Source: an uncultured Clostridia bacterium (GTDB lineage Bacteria; Bacillota; Clostridia; TANB77; CAG-508). Taken from it: a DNA stretch of 64,000 nucleotides. A model generated the notes under the pieces. The model saw nothing but the letters and a program-made list of their open reading frames with translations, was not told the DNA's origin and ran no database searches. Shown piece after piece: positions 46,117 through 54,790 of this stretch. Made by a program: the position numbers and the translations under genes. The stretch lies in contig CAQPBJ010000004.1 of the NCBI GenBank assembly GCA_948852945.1, forward strand, positions 30,495-94,494. Reading direction: 5' to 3'. Within the stretch, counting starts at the first letter, position 1, and every line of letters begins with the position of its first letter.

Positions 46117-47670
46117 TTATTCTTCTATTATATTTATTGGTATTCCAAAGTCGCTCTTAGAATTTTTTGGTTTTATATTTTGAGCTTCTTCGCTTTTTAC
46201 ATGCATTGTTTTGCCAATTTCTTGTGCAATTGCTGTTTCAATTGCCATTCTGTTGTCTGGTTGTTCTATAACTGTTTTTCCAAATTCAGATAATCCTACT
46301 ATTCCTAACTGAACATCACTTAGCTCTACTGCTTTTGTGTTCATTAGGTTTGTAAATAATGTTATTTTTCCTTGAGATTTTAGGTTATTTATTACTTTTG
46401 GCCAGTATTCTTCGCTTTTAATATTTGCAATTGTATTTTGTGGTCTTGGCTTTGCTTCTGTCTTTTTAGTTGTTGTTTGGGCTTCTGCATTTACTGGAGC
46501 TGTAAATGTTTGATTTTTTACTGTTATGTCTCCTGATTCTATTTTTTGTTCTAATTTATTTAGTCTTTCTTCTATATCTTCTCCGTAATTTACTTTATCT
46601 ACTGTTAATTTTATTATTTCTGTTTGGAACATGATTGTTTTTTGTGTTGACCATTTGATGTCATTTTCTACTTCTGATAGTTCTTTTATTAAATAAAAAA
46701 GTGTCTCTTTTGTTGTTTTCTCGCTTAATTCTTGTATTTTTTCTAACTCTTCTTTATTATATAATTCTAATTTTCCTTTTGATTTTAAAATTAAAATGTC
46801 TTTTATATATTTAATAATTTCCCATAAGAAATTGTATAAATCTTTTCCTTCATTTATTACTTCTTCTGTCGTTTCTAATGCTTTTTCAGAATCTTTTTCG
46901 ATTAAGCTTTTTGTTATTTTATATATGTATTCAAATTTAGGTATACCAACTAATTCCTTTATTTTTTCATTTGTTATTTCATTGTCTCCATCCTGTATGC
47001 ATCTTTCTAATATGCTTATTCCGTCTCTCATTGCTCCTTCTGATAATATACTAATTGTTGTTAGTGCATCTTCACTGATTTGTACGCCTATTTCATCTGT
47101 TATTATTTTTAATCTTTTTTTGATATCTTCATTTGATATTTTTTTAAAATCAAATCTCTGACATCTTGAAAGTATTGTTGCTGGTAGTTTTTGAGGTTCA
47201 GTTGTTGCTAAAATAAATTTTACGTGTTCTGGTGGTTCTTCTAATGTTTTTAATAGTGCATTAAATGCTCCTGTTGATAACATGTGAACCTCGTCTATGA
47301 TATATACTCTATATTTTGCTTTTGTTGGCAAAAAGTTTACTTCTTCTCTTATTTGTCTAATGTCTTCAACACTATTGTTTGATGCAGCGTCCATTTCTAC
47401 TACATCTGTTAATGAACCATTTAAAACTTCTTTACATATTTCACATTCATTGCATGGTTCTCCATCTTTTGGATTTAAACAGTTTATTGCTCTTGATAAT
47501 ACTTTTGCTGCTGATGTTTTTCCTGTTCCTCTTCCTCCGTTAAAAAGATATGCATGTCCTACTCTTCCTGCTATTATTTGATTCTTTAGTGTTTTTGTAA
47601 TATGTTCTTGGCCTACGAATTCACTAAATGTTAGTGGTCTAAATTTTCTATATAGTGCTGTATATGCCAA
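46117..47670 (-). CDS. dnaX: DNA polymerase III gamma/tau subunit
   Basis: 517 residues. Clamp-loader ATPase with GGRGTGKTSAAK (Walker A), zinc site C-x8-C-x2-C-x2-C (CLNPKDGEPCNECEIC), VYIIDEVHML (Walker B) and LATTEPQKLPATILSRCQRF (sensor and SRC motif), then helical collar and a tau-like tail. The start is a TTG (MAYTALYRKFRP) with GGGGG eight bases upstream, which restores the usual DnaX N-terminus; an earlier in-frame TTG overlaps the ribosome site. SRP RNA lies just upstream. Confidence 0.96.
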   Translation of the reverse strand: MAYTALYRKFRPLTFSEFVGQEHITKTLKNQIIAGRVGHAYLFNGGRGTGKTSAAKVLSRAINCLNPKDGEPCNECEICKEVLNGSLTDVVEMDAASNNSVEDIRQIREEVNFLPTKAKYRVYIIDEVHMLSTGAFNALLKTLEEPPEHVKFILATTEPQKLPATILSRCQRFDFKKISNEDIKKRLKIITDEIGVQISEDALTTISILSEGAMRDGISILERCIQDGDNEITNEKIKELVGIPKFEYIYKITKSLIEKDSEKALETTEEVINEGKDLYNFLWEIIKYIKDILILKSKGKLELYNKEELEKIQELSEKTTKETLFYLIKELSEVENDIKWSTQKTIMFQTEIIKLTVDKVNYGEDIEERLNKLEQKIESGDITVKNQTFTAPVNAEAQTTTKKTEAKPRPQNTIANIKSEEYWPKVINNLKSQGKITLFTNLMNTKAVELSDVQLGIVGLSEFGKTVIEQPDNRMAIETAIAQEIGKTMHVKSEEAQNIKPKNSKSDFGIPINIIEE

Positions 47671-47694
47671 TTTTATTACCCCCAATTTATTAAA

Positions 47695-47841
47695 AAAATC
47701 GGTATAAGTAATAGTTTCTCAGTGGAAAGTATGTTATATCGCACGAATACACTACTTATCGCTGCTTTCTTCCGAATCTGACGAGGTTCATAGCTTTTCA
47801 TCGAAACATACTCTCCACTCAAAAGCTATTACTTATACCGT
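47695..47841 (-). ncRNA. ffs: SRP RNA, small (4.5S-like) type
   Basis: A single long hairpin of about 145 nt: CGGTATAAGTAATAG at the 5' end pairs with CTATTACTTATACCG at the 3' end, followed by seven T residues. The apical part GTCAGATTCGGAAGAAAGC is the conserved SRP helix-8 loop with GGAA tetraloop and asymmetric bulge that binds Ffh. No Alu domain is visible, unlike the 270-nt scRNA of Bacillus. The promoter is TTGATA-17-TATAAT (47875-47847). Its place upstream of dnaX is common in Firmicutes. Confidence 0.92.
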
Positions 47842-47881
47842 TTTAGATTATATAATGAGTTTTGAGTTTTATCAAGTATTT

Positions 47882-48634
47882 TTATTCACTTCTTTTAAAA
47901 ATTACGTCTGATAAATCTGTTTTTTCTGTTCCTAAAATACTCTTTTCGTTAAAATCTTCTATTGGTAATTCTAATGTTAATGTTCCTTTATATTTTTCTT
48001 TTTTGCTGATTTCTATTGTGATGTCCATACTTGCTGTAATTTTTATATCTTGTTCTGTTATTCCTGCTTTTTGCAATAATGTTCCATTATATTGTAGTTC
48101 CGCTTCTTCATTTGATACATAGTTTGCTAATTCTTGATTGCTTATTCTAAATGCTAATATTCCTCCTGTTTGTCCTATTTCTTGTTTTTCCATATTATCT
48201 ACGGCATTTACTGTATATTCAATTCCTTTTTTTGAATAATCTTCTGTGCTATTTTTGAAATTAGTTTTTATATCATTGCTCGTTGGTAAAAATAATTTTG
48301 TACTTCCTATTTCTTTGTTTCTTTTTATTTGTAAATTGTCTATTCTTATTTTTTGTACTTCTGAATCTAATTTCTCGTTTTTCTTGAAATATATGTATAT
48401 ATCATTATTTTGAATTATGCTGAAATCCCATATATTTTCACTTGGATTTGTTTTTGTGTCAAGTGAACTTTTTATGCTAATTTTTTCTATTTCAAATGGT
48501 AAATTTTTTTCTCCTTCAACATTATATTTTACTATTAATAATGTTGATATAATAATAGATAATGCTAAAAATGAAATAAATATGTATTTTTTAATTATTT
48601 TAGACTTTTGTTCCTTTTCCACATTTTCCTCCAT
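47882..48634 (-). CDS. Membrane-anchored hypothetical protein (about 250 aa)
   Basis: I do not recognise the family. A basic N-terminus is followed by one membrane helix (YIFISFLALSIIISTLLIV, about 18-36) and an outward, beta-rich domain (IWDFSIIQNNDIYIYFKK, TGGILAFRISNQELANYV, GTLTLELPIEDF). Its first codons overlap the end of tadA by 35 bp, so the two are probably co-translated. An alternative GTG four codons in has a better GGAGG site, so the exact start is open. No catalytic motif is seen. Confidence 0.75.
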   Translation of the reverse strand: MEENVEKEQKSKIIKKYIFISFLALSIIISTLLIVKYNVEGEKNLPFEIEKISIKSSLDTKTNPSENIWDFSIIQNNDIYIYFKKNEKLDSEVQKIRIDNLQIKRNKEIGSTKLFLPTSNDIKTNFKNSTEDYSKKGIEYTVNAVDNMEKQEIGQTGGILAFRISNQELANYVSNEEAELQYNGTLLQKAGITEQDIKITASMDITIEISKKEKYKGTLTLELPIEDFNEKSILGTEKTDLSDVIFKRSE

Positions 48635-49088
48635 TATTTCTTTTCCTTAGTTTTTTAAAAAAATCTTGTAGTATCTTTTTGCTTTCTTCTTCCATAATGC
48701 CGTATTCTAATTCTACTGTATGATTAAATTTATGATCTTTAAATAAATTTAGAACTGATCCACATGCTCCTGTTTTTTCGTCCATTGTTCCTATATATAC
48801 TTTTTTTATTCTTGCTTGTATTATTGCTCCTGCACACATTGGGCATGGTTCTAAGGTTGTATACATTTCGCAGTCTGTTAATCTCCAGGAATCTAATTTT
48901 TTACTTGCTTTTTTTATTGCTCTTATTTCCGCATGTTCTGTTGTGTCTTTTTTTATTTCTTTTAAATTGTAAGCTTTTGCTATTATTTTTCCATCTTTCA
49001 CTATTACAACACCTATTGGTACTTCTTCTTTTTCATATGCTTTTTTTGCTTCTTTTAGTGCTGCTTTCATGAATTTTTCTTTTTCCAT
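48600..49088 (-). CDS. tadA: tRNA-specific adenosine deaminase TadA
   Basis: 162 residues, with the deaminase zinc motifs HAEIRAIKKAS (His and catalytic Glu) and PCPMCAGA (two Cys). TadA converts A34 of tRNA-Arg(ACG) to inosine. The ATG with AAGGTGATATTA upstream is used rather than the one three codons earlier. The position upstream of ffs and dnaX is the usual Firmicutes order. Confidence 0.92.
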   Translation of the reverse strand: MEKEKFMKAALKEAKKAYEKEEVPIGVVIVKDGKIIAKAYNLKEIKKDTTEHAEIRAIKKASKKLDSWRLTDCEMYTTLEPCPMCAGAIIQARIKKVYIGTMDEKTGACGSVLNLFKDHKFNHTVELEYGIMEEESKKILQDFFKKLRKRNNGGKCGKGTKV

Positions 49089-49110
49089 TAATATCACCTT
49101 TATTTTTGAT

Positions 49111-50007
49111 TTATTGATTTATTAATTTATTTTTAAGCCCATCTTCCATGTTTATTTTTGTTGGTATAATATATTTTGCATCTATTTTATGTGATATTAC
49201 ATTTGTTATTGCTTTCATTGCTCTTGAACCGTCAAACCATAATGGATTATCACTATTAGCTCTTATTCTATCTAAGGATGTTATATATGCATTTTGATCA
49301 TATTTGTCACTTGTTTCTATATCAATCATGTATTTTTGATTTTCACTTTTATATAAAGTGTTTTCTTTTAGTTCATATCTTGCATTATTATACCAATATA
49401 AGTGATCTCCTCCTGCTAGTATTAATACATCGCATTGTGTATTAATTTCCCCTATTATTGAGTTTATATATGAACGTACTTCATCTAAACTGCAAGTTGG
49501 AACGTCTTCTTTTAGACTAGCAAATTTTTTTGTAATGTCTACTACTCCGAAGTCTAAATATTTTTTTTCTATTATTTTTTTATTATTTATTATTAATAAT
49601 TCTGTTGAGCCTCCTCCTCCAATGAATACACAAATATTTCTAGTATAATCTATATTACTATAACATCCGTATGCTGTTAGGGCTGCCTCTTCTTCTTGTG
49701 ATACAACAGATATTTTTAAATTATATTTTTTATATAGGTGATTATTAATTTCTTCTAATTCTTCTTCTGATATATTTCTAAAAATGCTGCATCCATATAC
49801 ATATATTTTTTCTGTATATTCGGTTGCTTTTTCGATTTCTTTTTCTAGTTTTTGAATGTCTTTTTTATCTATTTTTTTATTAATTGAATAATTTTTCTTA
49901 AATTCTATTGTCGTTGTTACATCATATATATTTTTTTCGTTTTCATATATATGTGTTTTTGTGTTATTGCTTCCTATTTCTATAATTGCTATAGTATTTT
50001 CTTTCAT
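49111..50007 (-). CDS. Ppx/GppA-type phosphatase-like protein (298 aa)
   Basis: The N-terminus IAIIEIGSNNTKTHIYE is the phosphate-1 loop of the ASKHA/Ppx-GppA fold; VSQEEEAALTAYGCY and CVFIGGGGSTELLII form the expected second loop, and LILAGGDHLYW the later one. Exopolyphosphatases and pppGpp hydrolases of this family have about 300 residues in their core, as here. Substrate not predictable. ATG follows AGGTGATAA. It precedes tadA by about 20 bp and may be co-transcribed. Confidence 0.75.
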   Translation of the reverse strand: MKENTIAIIEIGSNNTKTHIYENEKNIYDVTTTIEFKKNYSINKKIDKKDIQKLEKEIEKATEYTEKIYVYGCSIFRNISEEELEEINNHLYKKYNLKISVVSQEEEAALTAYGCYSNIDYTRNICVFIGGGGSTELLIINNKKIIEKKYLDFGVVDITKKFASLKEDVPTCSLDEVRSYINSIIGEINTQCDVLILAGGDHLYWYNNARYELKENTLYKSENQKYMIDIETSDKYDQNAYITSLDRIRANSDNPLWFDGSRAMKAITNVISHKIDAKYIIPTKINMEDGLKNKLINQ

Positions 50008-50074
50008 ATTTATCACCTATTTTATTTTTATTCTTTTATATAATATCATTTATCGTTTATAAACACAATATGGA

Positions 50075-50107
50075 ACAAAAAAGGAAGGTCTTTTCCTCCC
50101 TTTTTAT
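50075..50107 (-). terminator. Terminator of the Nudix gene
   Basis: GGGAGG pairs with CCTTCC around AAAAGA; TTTTTT follows on the minus strand. Confidence 0.7.
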
Positions 50108-50110
50108 TTT

Positions 50111-50674
50111 TTATATTAATTTTTTTAGTTTATTTACTATTATTGCGTAAGATGGATTTCTTGTAAGTTTATCTATTTCAACCCACTTGTATTCGGATAA
50201 TTCTTCTTCTGCTATTTTTATTTCTTCAGTTTTATTTATTTCAAATAGATATCTGTGGTCAAAATGGTGATGTTCTGGTAAATTTTTTCTTTTATTATAT
50301 TCTATTATATGTGTGTCTATGTCTATCGGAATTAATTTATTTTCGTTTACATTTATATATTCTAAATTTTTTAGTCCTGTTTCTTCTTGTACTTCTCTTT
50401 TAGCTGTATTTAGTGGGTTTTCGTCTTCTATATCAACATGTCCTCCTGGTGATAAATACATATCTAAGTCTCTATGATGTACTACTAAAAATTTTTTCGT
50501 TTCTTTATTATATATGAATCCTGTTGCCACTGCATGTCCGTTAAAATTATTCCAGTCTGCTACTTCGTCACCTTCTGCTTTTTCTAGGTATTTTTTATAT
50601 TCTTCTTGTCTTTGTGTTTCTTCTGGGAAAGCTTTTATATATTCTTTTAAAATTTTTAGTAATGTTTCTTTCAT
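50111..50674 (-). CDS. Nudix hydrolase (187 aa)
   Basis: The Nudix box is seen as GGHVDIEDENPLNTAKREVQ followed by EETGL (about residues 76-100), with the REVQEETGL catalytic helix intact and the first spacing one residue longer than consensus. An N-terminal helical extension (1-40) and the HHHFDHRYLF element are typical of a group of Firmicutes Nudix proteins with unknown nucleotide substrate. ATG follows AAGGAAGG. The upstream promoter is likely TTGACA-17-TAAAAT, ending near 50829. Confidence 0.88.
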   Translation of the reverse strand: MKETLLKILKEYIKAFPEETQRQEEYKKYLEKAEGDEVADWNNFNGHAVATGFIYNKETKKFLVVHHRDLDMYLSPGGHVDIEDENPLNTAKREVQEETGLKNLEYINVNENKLIPIDIDTHIIEYNKRKNLPEHHHFDHRYLFEINKTEEIKIAEEELSEYKWVEIDKLTRNPSYAIIVNKLKKLI

Positions 50675-50688
50675 AATATACCTTCCTT

Positions 50689-50826
50689 TTATTTAATTAA
50701 CTTATTTTTTAAACAATATGGTATCACTTCATTTTTTAAAGTGTTAGATAATATATCATTTCCTAATGAAGATTCATTTAATTTTATGTTTTTTCCTAGT
50801 TCTATTTTTTCTTTCGTATTCTCATT
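50689..50826 (-). pseudogene. Short coding-like stretch without usable start
   Basis: A frame of 45 codons reads ...KIELGKNIKLNESSLGN...VIPYCLKNKLIK and stops just before the Nudix ribosome site. It looks like real protein sequence but lacks a canonical start in frame; an ATG one frame off gives only seven codons. It may be the remnant or frameshifted form of a small gene downstream of the TTGACA-17-TAAAAT promoter. Low certainty. Confidence 0.3.
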
Positions 50827-50903
50827 TTAAAACGTCTGTTTGTCAATGTCAAGTTTTTTGTATTTTTTATATTTTATAGTATTTATAAAATTATTGTCTA
50901 TAA

Positions 50904-50936
50904 AAAAACTACAAACTTTATAATTTGTAGTTTTTT
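50904..50936 (-). terminator. tRNA-Arg terminator
   Basis: AACTACAAA pairs with TTTGTAGTT and is followed on the minus strand by a run of T residues. Confidence 0.75.
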
Positions 50937-50938
50937 AT

Positions 50939-51015
50939 TGGTGCACTTAGAGGGAATCGAACCCCCGGCCTCTCCCTTAGGAGGGGAGCGCTCTATCCTA
51001 CTGAGCTATAAATGC
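50939..51015 (-). tRNA. tRNA-Arg (CCT anticodon)
   Basis: A 77-nt cloverleaf with encoded CCA. Stem CTCCC/GGGAG encloses the loop CTCCTAA, giving anticodon CCT, which reads AGG. Terminator just downstream. Confidence 0.95.
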
Positions 51016-51023
51016 ATATCATA

Positions 51024-51059
51024 ATAATATGTGGGTAACTTTTAATTACCCACATATTA
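51024..51059 (-). terminator. Hairpin after the DUF1858 gene
   Basis: AATATGTGGGTAA pairs with TTACCCACATATT at the stop codon. The following T-run is weak; it may act as terminator or as the 5' boundary of the tRNA-Arg precursor. Confidence 0.6.
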
Positions 51060-51239
51060 TGCGTTTAATTTTTCTACTAATTCATTTACATCTATTCCAT
51101 GTACGCCACATGCTTCTTCTAATGTTTCATCATGTGCTGCCATGCATCCTAAACAGTGCATTCCAGCTTCTAATAGTATATCTGCTTTATCTGGATATTT
51201 TTCTAATAATTCACCAATTTTTGTTGTTTTTTCTATCAT
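51057..51239 (-). CDS. DUF1858 domain protein (60 aa)
   Basis: The protein consists of one DUF1858 domain: KTTKIGELLEKYPDKADILL, then AGMHCLGCMAAHDETLEEAC and a short helix. Cys29 and Cys32 (C-x2-C) form the putative redox disulfide that links this family to hybrid-cluster and other redox proteins. Soluble; no partner gene next to it. AAGGAGG precedes ATG. Confidence 0.9.
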   Translation of the reverse strand: MIEKTTKIGELLEKYPDKADILLEAGMHCLGCMAAHDETLEEACGVHGIDVNELVEKLNA

Positions 51240-51299
51240 TATTGGATTCCTCCTTATCTATAAATTTAGATTATTTTAGCATAAATTTTTAAAAAAGTA

Positions 51300-51328
51300 T
51301 AGACAAATCCTAATTTTTGTTGTATTAT
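51300..51328 (+). promoter_or_regulatory. Promoter of the secretion operon
   Basis: TAGACA (51300-51305), 17 bp, TATTAT (51323-51328), about 28 bp before the first small ORF. Confidence 0.65.
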
Positions 51329-51355
51329 CTCATCATTCTTTAGGAGGTATGACAT

Positions 51356-51511
51356 TTGAATTTTTTAATCAATTTATTTTTTATCACTTTTTTATTCTAT
51401 TTATTTATTATTTTATCATTTTTATATTCTTTATTTGAATTTATATTTATTCAATCAAAACAAGGTCTAAAATTAAATTTCAAAAATTTTAATAATGACA
51501 AAACTAATTAA
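51356..51511 (+). CDS. Small membrane protein heading the secretion operon (51 aa)
   Basis: A TTG start lies seven bases after AGGAGGT. The frame (NFLINLFFITFLFYLFIILS then SLFEFIFIQSKQGLKLNFKN) encodes one strong membrane helix and a basic tail, and overlaps the start of the coupling ATPase by 17 bp. A competing ATG in another frame sits on the ribosome site and soon stops. It is probably real; function unknown, possibly an accessory subunit of the secretion complex. Confidence 0.55.
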   Translation: MNFLINLFFITFLFYLFIILSFLYSLFEFIFIQSKQGLKLNFKNFNNDKTN

Positions 51512-53201
51512 ATTTATTTTTATTTTATATTTTTCTTTTTATTTTTCAATATTTATTTTAATATTTTTCTTGCCTGTATTAGATGCTGATTCAGTTATTT
51601 TACCTTTTTCTCTTAATAATTTTGATATTGCAACTACTTTTCCTATGTTTTGGTATAATTTTAAAATTTACTATTCTATTTTTTGCTTTATTTCTATGAT
51701 CATTCTGATAAATTATTTATTTTCTTTTTTTACTTTTTTATTTAATTCCTTTTTACTTCATAAAAAAACAGATAATAAAAATGAAGCTATTGTTAATTCT
51801 AATGATCCTTGTATTTATGTTGGTAAAACTTCTGCTAGTGAATCTGTATATATTCCAATTTTAGGTTTATATCAAAATGTTTTAGTAACTGGTTCTATTG
51901 GTTCTGGTAAAACTTCTAGTCTTTTATATCCTTTTACAAAACAATTATTATCATTTTCATTTAATTCTACGCATAAATCGGCTTTTTTGATATTAGATGT
52001 AAAAGGTAATTATTATCGTTATGTAAAAAAAATTTGTTTTGAAAATTCTAGGTTAAGCGATTTATTTATTATTAGTTTAAATGGATCTATTACTTATAAT
52101 CCTCTTGATAAGCCAAATTTAAAACCTCATATTTTAGCTAATCGATTAAAAAATATTTTACTTCTTTTTAGTCCTAAACAAACTGAAGCTTTTTGGCTTG
52201 ATAAAGCTGAGCAAATTTTGACTGAAGCTATTCGTCTTTGTAGATTATATAATGATAATTATGTAACTTTTCTTGAAATTCATAAAATTATTATGTCTAA
52301 AGATTATTATCAAAGTAAAATCGATTTGTTAAAAGAACAATTTTACAATGATTTTCTTTCTCCTGATGAAATTTCTGAATTTTCATTTTGCTTATCTTTT
52401 TTTGAAGAGGAATTCTTTGCGCTCGATGATAGAACTCAATCTATTTTGAAATCTGAAATTTCTAGAATTACTAATCCTTTTATTTCTGATTCTGATACTT
52501 GTAGAATATTTTGTCCTGATAAAGAAAATATATCTTTTCCTGGTTTTTCTTATATTTTAAAAAATCATAAAATTGTTGTTTTAGATATGAATTTATCTGA
52601 ATATTCATCGTTAGCAAAAATTATTGCAGCTTATTTAAAATTAGATTTTCAAGCTGAGATTTTAACTCAGCTTTCTAAAAATGATACTATTTATCCTTCT
52701 TGTTTTATTTGTGATGAATATCAAGAATATGTGACTTCTAATGATGCTTCTTTTTTAGCACAATCCCGTGAAGCTAAATCTATTAATATTCTAGCTACAC
52801 AAAGCTATTCTTCTTTGCTGGGTGCTATTTCTGATGCAACTTTAACTAAAGTTTTGCTTCAAAATTTAGTTAATAAATTTTGGTTTAGAACTGATGATAA
52901 TTTTACGATTGATGAAATTATTAAACAATTAGGAAAAGAAGAAAAGTCTGTTTTAACAAAATCTATTTCAGAAAATGCTCAAAAAACGAATTATAATTTT
53001 ATGTTTAATTCATTTTCTTCTAAAGATTCAAACTTATCAGAAAGTATTAGTACCGCTTATCAGAAAGATTTTATTTTTGACTCTAATTTTTTCTCGTGTC
53101 AATTAGAAACATTTTCTTGTCTTGCTTTTATTTCTAACGGCTGTAGTATTTTACCTACACAAAAATTATTTTTAACACCTTATTTTAAAGAAAGGAAGTG
53201 A
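51495..53201 (+). CDS. VirD4/TraG-like type IV coupling ATPase (568 aa)
   Basis: Two N-terminal membrane helices (about residues 8-30 and 58-88) are followed by an ATPase domain with Walker A VTGSIGSGKTSSLLYP (about 131-146), Walker B SCFICDEYQEYVTSND and the TraG-type LAQSREAKSINILATQS element. Such proteins bring substrates to a type IV secretion channel. It shares a compact operon with VirB2-, VirB6- and VirB3-like genes. It is unlike the broken coupling protein at 33326 in length and motifs, so the window has two types. The start overlaps the preceding 51-residue ORF. Confidence 0.85.
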   Translation: MTKLIKFIFILYFSFYFSIFILIFFLPVLDADSVILPFSLNNFDIATTFPMFWYNFKIYYSIFCFISMIILINYLFSFFTFLFNSFLLHKKTDNKNEAIVNSNDPCIYVGKTSASESVYIPILGLYQNVLVTGSIGSGKTSSLLYPFTKQLLSFSFNSTHKSAFLILDVKGNYYRYVKKICFENSRLSDLFIISLNGSITYNPLDKPNLKPHILANRLKNILLLFSPKQTEAFWLDKAEQILTEAIRLCRLYNDNYVTFLEIHKIIMSKDYYQSKIDLLKEQFYNDFLSPDEISEFSFCLSFFEEEFFALDDRTQSILKSEISRITNPFISDSDTCRIFCPDKENISFPGFSYILKNHKIVVLDMNLSEYSSLAKIIAAYLKLDFQAEILTQLSKNDTIYPSCFICDEYQEYVTSNDASFLAQSREAKSINILATQSYSSLLGAISDATLTKVLLQNLVNKFWFRTDDNFTIDEIIKQLGKEEKSVLTKSISENAQKTNYNFMFNSFSSKDSNLSESISTAYQKDFIFDSNFFSCQLETFSCLAFISNGCSILPTQKLFLTPYFKERK

Positions 53202-53206
53202 TTTAT

Positions 53207-53530
53207 ATGAAATTTAAAAAATTTTATATTTCTATATTTTTTTGTTTATTATTTACTTTTATTTTTTTACCTAAGTCTTTTTGCGCTTATCCAAAGTTAA
53301 TTTCTACTTTAAATTCTGCTTTCGAAAAAATTGAATCTTGGATTATAGCTTTGTCTACTCCAGCGGCCGCTATTGCTGTTGGAACTGGAGTTTTAATGAA
53401 AAAATTTAGTTTTGGAGATGAAGAACGAATTCGTACAGGAAAACGTTTGATTAGAGGTTCTTTATTTTCTTATGGTTTTATTTTATGTATAGATTTAATT
53501 TTATCTACAATTAATTCTTTGTTAGGTTAG
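53207..53530 (+). CDS. VirB2/TrbC-like pilin-type subunit (107 aa)
   Basis: A signal-like N-terminal helix (FYISIFFCLLFTFIFLPKSFCA) is followed by an amphipathic segment and a second hydrophobic pair (IALSTPAAAIAVGTGVLM; GSLFSYGFILCIDLIL) around a basic GDEERIRTGKRLIRG loop. This is the VirB2/TrbC layout, the small membrane protein that forms the pilus or channel. ATG follows AAGGAAGTGA. The upstream gene stops six bases earlier. Confidence 0.75.
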   Translation: MKFKKFYISIFFCLLFTFIFLPKSFCAYPKLISTLNSAFEKIESWIIALSTPAAAIAVGTGVLMKKFSFGDEERIRTGKRLIRGSLFSYGFILCIDLILSTINSLLG

Positions 53531-53538
53531 GAGGTTAT

Positions 53539-54429
53539 ATGGATTTAACAAATATATCTAGTTATGAAAGTATTGCAAATGCAGTTAGTTCTTCTTTTTC
53601 ATCTTTGGTTAATATGTTACTTACTTCTGTTGATAATGGTGTTTTCTCTGTTTTAGATGAATTGGTTTTTATTAATTCCTCTACTATTAATGATAAATAT
53701 TTTGTCTCCTTTTTCAATAGAACTTTTAGCATTGTTTCTTTGTGTAATGCTTTATTGTTTGCATTTTTAATTTATTATATAATTTCTTATTTTTTCTCAT
53801 TATTTACTTGTTCTAATTTTCAAAAACCTCTTTCTTTTGTTGTGAAATTATTTATTTCCGCTTTTCTTATCCACTTTTCTTTAGATATTTGTGGAAAAGT
53901 TATAGAGTTTTTTGAACTTCTTACTAATATTTTAAGAGAACTTTCTACTTTTATATTTTCTACGAAACTTTCTTTTACTTGGCTTTATAAAAATATACTA
54001 AATACCTTTTTCTCTGTTGATCTTCCTCCTTTTCAATTTTTTTCATTTGATGGTGTTCTAAAAACTATTATTTCTTTTTCTTTTATAAATTTGCTTTTTA
54101 CATATTCGATTCGATTTATTTTTATAAAAATATTAGTTTTAGTTTCACCATTTGCCTTTTTATCATTAGCTTTAGATCAATCTAGCTGGATTTTTAAAAT
54201 ATGGCTCAAAAACTTTCTTGGTCAGCTTTTTATTCAACTTTTTATATGTGTAATTTTATTTATAATTTTTTCTTTTTCTACTCATTCTAACCCGGTTATT
54301 CTTAAGCTTTTATATCTTGCATCGGTTATATGTTTAATTAAAGCTAGTTCTTTTATTAAAGAGTTTACTTCTGGATTTACTACAGATGTATCTTCTAGTT
54401 TTAGCTCTTTAAAATCTTTATTTTTTTAG
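53539..54429 (+). CDS. VirB6/TrbL-like polytopic membrane protein (296 aa)
   Basis: Six or seven hydrophobic segments (for example IVSLCNALLFAFLIYYIISYF, FIKILVLVSPFAFLSLALD, LFIQLFICVILFIIFSF) with an outward first half rich in Ser/Asn. The phrase VLVSPFAFLSLAL-D-SSWIFKIWLKNFLGQLF is typical of TrbL/VirB6-type T4SS channel proteins of Gram-positive bacteria. GGAGG is only four bases from ATG. It lies between VirB2- and VirB3-like genes. Confidence 0.75.
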   Translation: MDLTNISSYESIANAVSSSFSSLVNMLLTSVDNGVFSVLDELVFINSSTINDKYFVSFFNRTFSIVSLCNALLFAFLIYYIISYFFSLFTCSNFQKPLSFVVKLFISAFLIHFSLDICGKVIEFFELLTNILRELSTFIFSTKLSFTWLYKNILNTFFSVDLPPFQFFSFDGVLKTIISFSFINLLFTYSIRFIFIKILVLVSPFAFLSLALDQSSWIFKIWLKNFLGQLFIQLFICVILFIIFSFSTHSNPVILKLLYLASVICLIKASSFIKEFTSGFTTDVSSSFSSLKSLFF

Positions 54430-54440
54430 AAAGGAGTTTT

Positions 54441-54728
54441 ATGAAATTTATTTTTCCTAAAAATTATAATTATTCTTTTAAATTACTTGGTATATTCAGC
54501 TATTCTTCAATTATTTTTATTTTAATTTGGGCTTTTTTAGTCTATTCTATTTCTTCTTTTTTATTTACTTCATTTATAATTAGGTTTTACTTTTTTATTT
54601 TTTTATTTATTCCCATTGCTCTTTTTTCAATTTTAAATAAATCAAATGAAAATATTATTTTTATACTCTTTTATATATTAAAATATTTTTTTCGACCTAA
54701 AATTTATTTTTATGACAAAAGATTTTAA
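54441..54728 (+). CDS. VirB3/PrgI-like protein (95 aa)
   Basis: Two close membrane helices (about 15-35 and 42-62) and the C-terminal ILFYILKYFFRPKIYFYDK, which matches the end of PrgI/VirB3-type proteins that normally precede VirB4. Here no VirB4 follows; it is found on the other strand at 61092. ATG follows AAAGGAG. Last gene of this operon. Confidence 0.75.
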   Translation: MKFIFPKNYNYSFKLLGIFSYSSIIFILIWAFLVYSISSFLFTSFIIRFYFFIFLFIPIALFSILNKSNENIIFILFYILKYFFRPKIYFYDKRF

Positions 54729-54732
54729 TTTA

Positions 54733-54761
54733 TTGTAAATCTCTTGTTTTGATGATATAAT
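54733..54761 (+). promoter_or_regulatory. dnaD-dnaI operon promoter
   Basis: TTGTAA (54733-54738), 17 bp, TATAAT (54756-54761). Confidence 0.7.
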
Positions 54762-54790
54762 TTCATAAACTTTTATTAAGGAGTATTATT

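Noticed and set aside
46117..47670. Programmed frameshift in dnaX giving a short gamma form
   Set aside because: I saw no clear A-AAA-AAG slippery heptamer with downstream hairpin at the expected place.
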